In this document: positions 55,805-64,000 of the stretch, piece by piece
How the letters are laid out: every line of letters begins with the position of its first letter
How positions within the stretch are numbered: the stretch's first letter is position 1
Source: Ecdyonurus torrentis
Taxonomy: Eukaryota > Arthropoda > Insecta > Ephemeroptera > Heptageniidae
DNA: 64,000 nucleotides
Reading direction: 5' to 3'
NCBI GenBank assembly: GCA_949318235.1
Contig: OX439127.1
Span: 2,385,672-2,449,671, forward strand
Notes under the pieces: model-generated
Told to the model about the DNA's origin: nothing
Database searches by the model: none
What the model saw: only the letters and a program-made list of their open reading frames with translations
Program-made: the position numbers and the translations under genes

Positions 55805-58800
55805 GACCAAAACCTAAAAACTACATTTGCCAGTATTGTGACAAGGCCTACGCACAGAAACCAAGCTTGGAAAAGCATGAAATGAACCACGTTTGCAATG
55901 CAGCCCAAGTTAAAGAGGTTGGAAAACCCCTTTTCCTCAACGTGGGTGAAATTTTACATGTAAATGCAAGTACAACAAAAATAAACAACTCATGTAAAAA
56001 TTACTTATCAGATTTCATTATTTCAAATAATTCTAACATTAGCAACGTAAGAGAATATTTAGAGTCTAAAAGAGATGAACTAAAGGTTCTGCTTCAATCA
56101 GAAATTAGTGATAAGACTAGTCTGAATGCAAATTTTATTTAGAATGTGAATTAAGTACAGTTCATTTGGAAAGAACAGTATGCAGATTTTATAGCAAGCC
56201 CAATCCAATTCAAATATCATCAAATTTAGATGATATTTAAACTTCTGCGTTTGAAAAAATTGTTCATGAATTAGAAACAAAAATTATAAGTAAAAGTGGT
56301 TGGACATTGCATAGTATTGGTTTTTTGCATATTCTTAGTAGTAAGTTCAATCAAATAAGATCAGGGTCATTTTTAGATTTACCTCAAAGTATTAAAAATA
56401 AAAAAGCTACAATAAATCCCATCAATAAAGAGGATCAATGCTGCTTTAAGTGGTCTGTTTTAACAGGATATAACTATAAATTAAGAGAAAAAGCTAATTA
56501 TCTTAAAAATTTAGAACGTGATGGAAAAGGAAATGTAAATACAAATTTTTCAGAGAACCTCAATAATGTTAAATATTTAAGTACTCTTAAAAACTCTCTT
56601 AATTTTGACAGTATAGCCTATCCAACAGTGTTGCCACAAGTTAAAAAATTTATGAAAATAAATAAAAATATATCAATAAATACTTTTAGTTTAGATTCAG
56701 AAAATGAAATATATCCTGTAGAAATATATGAGGGAGAAGAGCGACCAGTCCATCTTGATCTACTTATTATTCAACACAACAGTATCTCTCATTTTGTTTT
56801 CATTTCTAATTTATCTCGTCTTATTCGAAGTCAAGTTACTTCTAATAAAAGTAAAGTTCATATTTGTCCAAGATGTTTAACTGTATTTCCCTCTACAGAA
56901 AGATTAGAATCTCATAAAGATAACTGTCTTAAACATAAAGCAACAAGGATAGAAATGCCTTTAAAAGTCAATGGTAAAGCACCTGTACTTCAATTTGAAA
57001 ATTTTCATAAACAAATTAAAAATGATTTTCATATTGTAGCTGATTTTGAATCAGTTCTCAAAGACATTCAATGTTGTGAAAATAATCCTGAGGTTTCTAA
57101 TTCTGTAATATATCACAAACATGAACCATTTAGTTATGGCTTACAACTGCAAACCCATTTAGAGGATCAATATACTTCAGATTTAAACCTTGAATATCAA
57201 TTATACAGGGGACCTAATGTAGCGGAACCTTTTTTGGATTCAGTCATTACAATTGGCAGGCAAGTTGCTAACAAATATAAAAAAAACACCCATGCAACTT
57301 AGTAAAGAGAAGCATAGAGAACACAGGCTAGCTAAGCATTGTTATCTTTGTAAAAAATCATTTAACGATAGAGTTAAAGAATTAAGTAAAGTTAGAGATC
57401 ACCACCATATTACAGGTGTTTACAGGGGTGCTGCTCATTCAAAATGTAATCTTAAAGCTCGTACTCCGAGATCACTTAAAGTATTTTGCCATAACATGAA
57501 TAACGATATTAAATTTGTAAAGCTCTTCAAAATAAAAAGTACACTGGAGGATTACATGTTGTTGCAAATTCAGAGGAAAAATTCATTACATTATCAGATG
57601 GTGTGTCCAAATACTTTAAAATAGAATTTGTTGATTCATATCGGTTTCTAGCTTCAAGCCTTAAAACCTTAGCCAAAAACTTATATAAAAAACACTTTGT
57701 ACGTACAGCAAAAGAATTTCCTAACGTTGAACAACAAAATTTAGCTATGCGCAAGTCAGTATTCTGCTATGATTACCTCAATTGTCTTTCAAAATTAAAT
57801 GACACATGTTTGCTTCCAATTGAAAAGTTTTATAACAGGCCTAATAATGAACATATAAGTAATGAAGATTATCAGCATGCTCAAAACGTGTGGGATACGT
57901 TTTGTATTAAAAATCCAGGAGAATATAGTGATTTATATCTTAAAATTGATGTCCTATTATTAGCAGATATCTGTGAACAATTTCGAAATATGTGTATAGA
58001 TACATATGGGCTAGATCCTACACATTATCTTACACTACCAGGGTTTGCTTGGGATGCTGCCCTTAAAAATACTGAAATCAAGTTGGAATTGATAACTGAT
58101 TACGATATGTTTATTATGATAGAAAATAGTATCCGTGGAGGAGTTACTCAGGCGGTTTTACGCTACGCTGAGGCTTGTAACAAGTATGTAGTACCTCCTA
58201 ATGAGTTAGAAAATTATTCATTGGAAAAATTAATGTGTTATTTAAATTTATATAAACTGTAATAACTTGTACGGGACAACGATGATAGAATACTTGCCAA
58301 GCGAAGACTTTCAGTATGTTGATTTTCCAGATGCAAATAAAATACTTGACTTAAAAGAAGATGATACATATTGTTTCATTTTTGAAGCTGACATATCTTT
58401 CCCAGAGTATTTGCATGATAAACACAATGAGCTTCCTTTTCTGTGTGAAAATATGATACCACCTGGTGGCAAGCACACAAAATTGTTATGTACATTGTTC
58501 CACAAAAAAAAGTATGTGTGTCATTATTTAGCACTTAAATTAGCTATGAAAAATGGTATGATAGTTGAAAATATTCATCGTGCAATTCGATTTAAACAGT
58601 CACCCTGGTTGCGAAAGTATATTAATTTAAACACTGCAAAAAGAGCTTTAGCTAAAAACTCTTTTGATAAAGATTTCTTTAAACTTATGAATAACGCAGT
58701 GTTTGGAAAAACCATGGAAACTTTAAGAAAGCGAATTAATTTAAAATTGATTAAAAATAAAATGATGTTAAAAAGATACATTTCAAGTCCTTTGTTCAAG

Positions 58801-58875
58801 CGTAGAACTATTATTAGTGAAAATTTAGTTGCAGTTCATTTGGAAAGATCAAAAATTGTTATGAATAAGCCGTTT
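55805..58875 (+). pseudogene. Element 2 family-B DNA polymerase, decayed and 3'-truncated
   Basis: It begins in phase 1 after acceptor TTTTTTTAG with a C2H2 finger (YICQYCDKAYA...HEMNH). Further on are a second Cys2 region (ICPRCLTVF, 56.87 kb), exonuclease motif I in VADFESVL (57.04 kb) and an endonuclease VII-like zinc motif (DHHHITGVYRGAAHSKCN, 57.40 kb). These are followed by FVDSYRFL (57.63 kb), YLKIDVLLLADI (57.94 kb), a disrupted motif A near 58.25 kb and motif B in KLMNNAVFGKTME (58.69 kb). Stops or shifts occur near 56.14, 57.29, 57.6 and 58.25 kb. It ends at the junction with the MCP; motif C (YxDTDS) is absent. A different lineage from the element 1 PolB. Not functional. Confidence 0.8.
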
Positions 58876-59443
58876 AATAGAAATTTGTTAATATTAAATA
58901 AATCACTATGAATTTTCCTGCTAAGTCAATTATTTTTGAACCTTTTGTCAATTCAAATTTTTTAATATAAGCTGTATTAGACCCATCATCATGTTTTCCA
59001 GGTTCTTCCTGGTAAAAGAAACTTGATGTAAGGTGACTACTCTTGGCAACTTCATTAAAGTTTAATAAATCTTCAATATAAGATCTATAGTGATAAAGGT
59101 TTTTTGAACCGGAGACTTGTTTCTGGTTAAATTCAACTTTAACATCTGAGAAAACAGAGTCAAATATATTGTTAATTAAAGTAATTTCATCAGTTGCAGC
59201 ATACGCTGAGTCATCATCTTTTAAAACTTGTAATTTTAAGTTCATTATTGTCTTTGAAAGATCTAAGTAATAATCTCCAGAACCAACTGCTCTAAACTCA
59301 ATCTGGCTGGAATCAGTTATTGCCGTTGTAGGTTTATATTGACAGTAATTCCCACCCAATATTACTGTCTGCATAATTGGTTTTTCAAAAATATCTAATT
59401 CCCCAGGCATACCTTCAATAACATTCATATTTTGACTTGTCAT
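58870..59443 (-). pseudogene. Element 2 major capsid protein, N-terminal half only
   Basis: From ATG 59443 about 190 residues match the element 1 MCP: MQTVILGGNYCQYKP, the DLSKTIMNLKL segment, NQKQVSGSKNLYHYRSYIED, FYQEEPGKHD. A one-base shift near 58917 follows, then the LLNG segment at about 58875 and the break into PolB sequence of the opposite strand. The C-terminal jelly roll is missing. The ATG overlaps the pX-like stop as TAATG. Confidence 0.82.
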
Positions 59444-59864
59444 TATGTAAATATATCCAACACTCTTTTCTTTTTTCGGCGCTTAGACATTCTCTTTGTT
59501 GTCTTTCTGACCTGTGTTCTCTTGACAGTAGATGCAGACTGACGTCTCTTGGGTTTTTTTCTTTTCTTATATCCATTTCCAATCATTGATTTTATTTTAC
59601 TTGAAGCTTTTAGACTTAAATTTTGACCAGCTTCATTAAGTCGATCCCCTACGCTTTCTTTTATTGGTTTACCATTAACAACATCTCTCAAAACACTGAA
59701 GCTAGAACTTAACGCTTGGGAACCTATTGCTTTAGCTGAACTTTTAAACAAGATCCCAGAAATCTTGCCAAACCAGATCCTTTTTGACCCCTACCAGTAT
59801 AAGGTCCTCCATGTTGTAAGCCTTCAGCTTGTTTTAAGTAATATAAAGTGTACGGATCACTCAT
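59443..59864 (-). pseudogene. Element 2 pX/pVI-like basic protein, frameshifted
   Basis: Starts at ATG 59864 with MSDPYTLYYLKQAEG and a Gly-rich YTGRGQKGSG stretch. A shift occurs near 59750. The second part has the amphipathic segment, then KIKSMIGNGYKKRKKPKRR and a Lys/Arg tail to the stop at 59443-59445. Same layout and place as the element 1 protein at 11621-12028. The start overlaps the penton end by 8 nt. Confidence 0.65.
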
Positions 59865-60648
59865 TTGAAACTTGACGGAAAGCAAGTGTTACAGTCACTG
59901 TCCCTTTATCAAATGAAATATGTTTCATATTACGACCTCTTATATATATTTCAATTGATTGTATTGTTTCCTGGTTAACAGGATAGTATTGTATTCGAGG
60001 AAAGATAAAATATGAAGCTAGTCCTTCAAAATAGTTTGATACATCCTGAGGCACGATACGAAGTAGTTTGTCATACGAAGAACCTACTAGTTGGTGATGA
60101 ATTATATCAGCATATATAAAAATTTGTTGTGGTATACTTTTACGAAATCGATTCTTGCATGGCCTGTAATTATCTGATTCTTTTCCAAAAAAACCACTTC
60201 TTAAGCCTAAGATATCTTCAATTTGGGATCCCATTCTATGTGTACACTCTCTAAATTTTTATCACTAGGAAATGCAACTTCCAAATGTTTATCTTTAGTC
60301 CAAACTGAAGGAACATCCGCATCATCTAACTGTTTTCTTACTTTTTCTTACTTCCATCATTACTTCTTCATCCCTAATGTGTAAACCAATCTTATCGTCA
60401 GGACAAATATTTATCAGTGTTTTCTCTCCTTTACCATTCTTATACTTTTTTGTAATTTTTAAATGAAAATCTTCACAATTTATAATTGAATGCATTGAAA
60501 TTGAATAAAAAATTTATAAAACTCCTACCTCCCATTTTCCAGGCAACTGAAGTGCATGACCAAATTGTGTTTTAAAGTTTGAAGCAGTGTTTTGATAATT
60601 GATATGACTTTCACCATCACTATGTAAAGTAAGAAAGAATGACTTCAT
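59857..60648 (-). pseudogene. Element 2 penton-like minor capsid protein, frameshifted
   Basis: Starts at ATG 60648 with MKSFFLTLHSDGES (compare F-Y-x-T-L-P-S in element 1) and a GKWEVGV segment near 60.53 kb. Several shifts follow. The last 125 codons (60234-59857) are open and hold IPQQIFIYADIIHHQLVG, aligning with NQIYIYCDVIDHQFVG in element 1. The ATG overlaps the integrase stop as ATGA. Confidence 0.7.
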
Positions 60649-61701
60649 TTTAACTTACTTTTTGTTTCTGTAGCTTTTATCCAACTTGCAAACTTGGGGC
60701 CGTAACCTTCCCACAAGACTTTATACTGCAAACTGCGACCTTTTCCTCTTTCTTTGTTGTTAATTATTATTTTTTGAAGCTCATTTCTGTAAAAAGAACC
60801 TGTTATTTCCTCACCTCCTAGATCTTCTAGTAAATAACGAACTGGAGTACAATTAAGTGCCTTTTTCACTTCAAACACTTCTATAGACCATGCGTATTCA
60901 TAACCTTTGTCAAAAGTATATTTATCGCGGGATATTCTTACTTTTTCTGCTTTCTTCAAATCAGAAGCCTTAGTAGAACGACCTTCATATTTTTTATATC
61001 TTCACTGGCCAGAATAAAGAAAGTCACATACTTGCTTTTGGTTCTTCTGGTTCACATCATTTGGTGGTTTACCTATACCTCTGTGGAACGTGTTATTATA
61101 AGACAATAAAAGGCTTGGTAAAATATCAATATACTTTTTTGTTGACTTATATGAAAAAAATTTCCACATTTTTGTTTTCAATGTTTTGTTAAATCTCTCG
61201 ATTATACTACACTTAGTATTAGGGTTGTTGCAAAAATAATGTTTAACACCTTTTTTTAAAAAAATTATAAATTTTTGTCCCGTATACTCAGTGCCCCTGT
61301 CAAATTGTAAATATACAGGCTTTCCTTCCTTAAAAATGATTTTCATGGCTTTAATAACTGTTTCATTAGTTTTATCCTTCATTGCTACAGCCCAAGCTTT
61401 CTTTGAAAAAACACATATGAAAGTAAGAATATATTTGTAACCATTGTTGTATTTTTGAATTGTAGTCATATCACACAGGTCAGTTTGAAATAAGTGGTTC
61501 ATTCTAGGTACAAAATATCTTGCACGCTTGAATTTTTTTTGAACTTGTTTATGTATTGTATATGTTTCTTGAGTTCTTAACCAATTTTTTAATGTCGCTT
61601 TTAGTATATTTTTTCAATGTTGCATTCCAAAGTTTATTTAACGAACCAAAAGAAGAAGGATGTTTCACGTTGTAGTATATCTTGGTAAGCTCTGAGTCCA
61701 T
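60645..61701 (-). pseudogene. Element 2 retroviral-type integrase, broken
   Basis: ATG 61701, N-terminal part MDSELTKIYYNVKHPSSF, a shift near 61.59 kb, core frame 61502-61002 and tail frame 60959-60645. The catalytic D is in QTDLCDM, the second D in LQFDRGTEY, and E in IIERFNKTLKTKMWKFF. The tail carries ITGSFYRNELQKI and LWEGYGPKFASWI (chromodomain-like). It integrates element DNA. The stop TGA overlaps the penton ATG. Confidence 0.8.
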
Positions 61702-61704
61702 TTT

Positions 61705-62190
61705 TTAAAAGTTAAATCGTCTCCAGCGAGATGAAGAGAAATTTTTAGAAGTTTTCTTTACTTTTCTCGGAACAACGAGATGCTGATCGTTGTACCAACG
61801 CAAGTGCTCAAGTTTCCTTTTACGAAAATTTCTATTACCTAAATCATAAATCAATTCCTCTTTTTTGCGACGTTTATAGCTTTCATGTTCCGAACTATCT
61901 TGTTCCAACTGACGTTTCTTCTCGTTCTTTTTATGTACTAACCTCGACAAAGGTTCATTCACTGAATGACGATTTCTTTTTGCTGGTAGTGTTTCAAAAT
62001 TTTCTGATGACCAAAGATGGTCATGAATTTTTCTCTTATTTAAATCTCGCGTCCTTGCTAGTATTGCAGGAACTTTACTTTTCAATTTTCTTGCTCTTTT
62101 TAAGGTTTCTGTTTCAAAGTTTTCATTAGCCCATATTTCATTATTTATTTTACGCTTATGGCTATTTCTAGAAACTTCTTGATATGCCAT
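61705..62190 (-). CDS. Element 2 basic core-like protein, 161 aa
   Basis: Intact frame directly after the stop of the previous gene (TAAATG). Lys/Arg-rich with repeated units around H(K)RKIxxxxWxxENFET and KRxR, so like the element 1 basic protein it is repetitive and carries several nuclear-signal-like clusters. It ends SSRWRRFNF. A DNA-condensing role is inferred from composition and position. It stops 3 nt before the integrase ATG. Confidence 0.65.
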   Translation of the reverse strand: MAYQEVSRNSHKRKINNEIWANENFETETLKRARKLKSKVPAILARTRDLNKRKIHDHLWSSENFETLPAKRNRHSVNEPLSRLVHKKNEKKRQLEQDSSEHESYKRRKKEELIYDLGNRNFRKRKLEHLRWYNDQHLVVPRKVKKTSKNFSSSRWRRFNF

Positions 62191-62904
62191 TTATTCGTTT
62201 TCTGATTGATCATTGCTAATTATATCATTATAATATTCATCATAGTTATTGACACTTGATCTTCTAACTTTCATATCATCATTACTTTCATCTTCTGATA
62301 CATGTCGTCGTTTATATAGCTGTTGATTCATTTCCGAATTTTTTAATCTCTGAATATAAAAACATCTAAAGTTATTTGGAACTAGCTCTCTAGGAACATT
62401 CAGTTCAGCTAAAAAAGCAAATAAGTGCCAACCATCAGATGTCTTAAGTTTTCGAGGTTTAAGTGCGTCGTTTACTAAATCCAATATATTTGAATTAAAA
62501 ACAGTCACCATATATTTTAACAATTCCTCTTTCATCCCAAGTCACATCTGAACTTTTTTTAAAAAGTTGAAATTACATGGAAGCTTTTCTACTTAAACCA
62601 TTGTTCTTTCCTATACTCGATATGATTTCATCTTGCAAGGGAAGTTTTGTTTTTACTTGGTCAGCTTCGTCTTCGTTTACTGTCAGAATTTTAATAGGTT
62701 CTCTGGATTTTGTAACTGATCTTAAGTAAGATTTTAATACTTGTTCAAACCTTTTCCATTTATCAAAATCTGAAATATTTTTTTCTGACAAAATATTGTT
62801 CATGTCTACTTCTAAGTTTGCATGTTGCTACTTACACTAGAACGCGTTTTTAATTTTTCCAATGCATCTGGAGAAATAAGTAACATTTTCTTTGCTGCGT
62901 TCAT
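62191..62904 (-). pseudogene. Element 2 KMLLI-type conserved protein, broken
   Basis: ATG 62904 starts MNAAKKMLLISPDALEKLK. Stops follow near 62.81 kb, then segments 62803-62573 (NISDFDKWKRFEQVLKSYLRS) and 62535-62191 (DGWHLFAFLAELNVPRELVPNN, then an acidic tail). The counterpart in element 1 is 15075-14700. A conserved Maverick/adintovirus late-cluster protein of unknown function. Confidence 0.6.
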
Positions 62905-62945
62905 TTTATGTTACTTTCTAAAAATGGTTTTCTTGTAATAGAAAA

Positions 62946-63269
62946 CTAACCAATTATTTTTTGAAGCAGCAAGGATATGATAGGTTGTATTAGAAATGGT
63001 AAAAATCCTCCTTTTTGAATTAATAACTTTTTCTTTTTCTTCCAACACTCGCCTCGCTTGCAGAGACTCCGCAAGGTCTTTTTATGTCTAGCTAACTATT
63101 TATACTGACAGTCATTTAGATTTACATTATTATATAAAGTGTTGTCACATATCTCACAAATGCATCGTATCAATTCTTCATCTGCATTGCCTAAAATTTC
63201 AGTACGTTTCTTCTTTGAAACTTTGCAAAGAGATCTTAATTTAGATAGGTTCTTCCTGATTGAACGCAT
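62946..63269 (-). pseudogene. Element 2 small protein with hydrophobic C-terminus, frameshifted
   Basis: ATG 63269, first frame 57 codons (MRSIRKNLSKLRSL, EELIRCICEICDNTL) to TAG 63096. After a shift the C-terminal part reads QKGGFLPFLIQPIISLLLQ to TAG 62946. Same layout as element 1 at 15408-15077. Confidence 0.6.
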
Positions 63270-63360
63270 ATTGAGAAATTAATAACATTTATTAACTTTC
63301 TCTTATTTAAACTATAATTTCTTTAAATTCACGTACTTTGTTTGCAGGAATGTAAACAAC

Positions 63361-63927
63361 CTAATGCTGACCTGGAAAAATGCAACTACGAAAACGAAAA
63401 GCTTCAGGGGTTGTCTGTTTTAAGTCAATGACTATATAAGAATGAGGCTTTTCCGTTGCACTTAAATAGGCTTTTTGTATGAATTTAGTATTTTTGGGAT
63501 ATATTTGTCGTGCTTAGCTTAAAATTTGACTTTTTTCTCTAGGGTTTTTAAACGCAACGATATAATGCGACTTCAAAGATATATCTCTAGTATATTTGCC
63601 CTAATGGAACAAATTTTGTGTTAAAAACATAATGCTAATATTTTGATGGTGAGCTCCTCTTGAAAACACATCAAGCACGTCTCCTGACGATTCTCTCATT
63701 AAATCATCCAACACAATTAATCTAGGTGGAGGGGATGGTTCTGTTGCAATTTCACTTATACCTTGCAAACCTTCAATAAATTTTATAGGTGTTTGTAGTC
63801 GAGCTCTTAAATGAGTATCAACCATTTGATCTAAATGCTCCAAAAACTTTGAAACAAAAACAGTCTTTCCACTCATGGTAGCTCCTGCTATCAAGCAAGT
63901 AAAAGGATGATTCCATCTCAAAGTCAT
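63361..63927 (-). pseudogene. Element 2 packaging ATPase, in-frame TAG and a shift
   Basis: ATG 63927. Walker A CLIAGATMSGKT, Walker B RLIVLDDLM, sensor region MFLTQNLFH, then TAG 63601-63603. The frame goes on (YTRDISLKSHYIVAFKNPRE), and after a shift near 63.52 kb the C-terminal FRFRSCIFP motif ends at TAG 63361. Same family and place as element 1 at 15438-16073. Not functional as read. Confidence 0.82.
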
Positions 63928-64000
63928 AATTAAAACTAAAGCTAATTTGTTTTTCGGAATTATATGTATAGATGGTATGAGTCAAAAGAAAGAAAATACA
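63928..64000. other. Right edge, upstream of element 2 ATPase
   Basis: No gene start is visible. The right end of element 2 is not reached with certainty. Confidence 0.3.

Larger units (their letters stand above)
50598..63927. mobile_element. Element 2: second adintovirus/Maverick-like element, internally deleted
   Basis: The plus strand carries a spliced PolB unit (50715 to about 58875). The minus strand carries packaging ATPase, hydrophobic-tail protein, KMLLI-type protein, basic protein, integrase, penton-like, pX-like and MCP (63927 to about 58870). The order of late genes equals that of element 1. No protease, MCP C-terminus or PolB motif C is left. Most genes have stops or shifts. It runs to or past the right edge; termini were not identified. 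Confidence 0.85.

Overview
This is a eukaryotic, very AT-rich genomic window. GT-AG introns, long (AT)n, (GA)n and (GGAT)n microsatellites, many foldback/MITE elements and a germ-granule-type LOTUS gene point to an invertebrate animal. An arthropod, possibly a decapod crustacean, is my guess, but the sequence does not prove the taxon.

Host backbone: one host gene can be followed on the minus strand across about 30 kb (31141 down to 1596 and beyond the left edge). It encodes an N-terminal LOTUS (OST-HTH) domain of TDRD5/TDRD7 type, then a serine/arginine-rich repeat exon and a Gln-rich exon. Six exons join with consistent phases. Its introns hold most of the mobile DNA in the left half: a non-LTR retrotransposon 3' end, several MITEs, a hAT-type insertion, a virus-like element, a cut-and-paste transposon with 552-bp inverted repeats, and two small unidentified genes.

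Element 1 (about 8.5-20.9 kb, minus strand, inside a 21.6-kb host intron) is a near-complete adintovirus/Maverick(Polinton)-like provirus. In transcription order it has a PolB, an A32/FtsK-type packaging ATPase, a small hydrophobic-tail protein, a KMLLV-type unknown protein, a basic core-like protein, a retroviral-type integrase with chromodomain-like tail, a single-jelly-roll (penton-like) protein, a pX/pVI-like protein, a major capsid protein (F54H12.2-like), an adenain-type protease and two unknown small proteins. Several genes are open; others carry single in-frame stops. The PolB has homopolymer frameshifts and three short GT-AG introns.

Element 2 (about 50.6-64 kb) is a second, more decayed element. 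Its late cassette has the same order as in element 1 (ATPase, hydrophobic, KMLLV, basic, integrase, penton, pX, MCP on minus), but its PolB is of a different lineage and lies on the opposite strand. The PolB transcription unit starts with a TATA box and a run of phase-1 mini-exons. The MCP and PolB 3' ends are both truncated at the same point near 58.87 kb, so an internal deletion (or assembly join) has removed the protease, the MCP C-terminus and PolB motif C.

Between the two elements (29-50 kb) lies a repeat-rich tract: a 3.6-kb TTAA-flanked giant palindrome, further foldbacks, a TTAA-type MITE family, and a (GGAT)n microsatellite of about 3.2 kb of which about 3.0 kb is uninterrupted.
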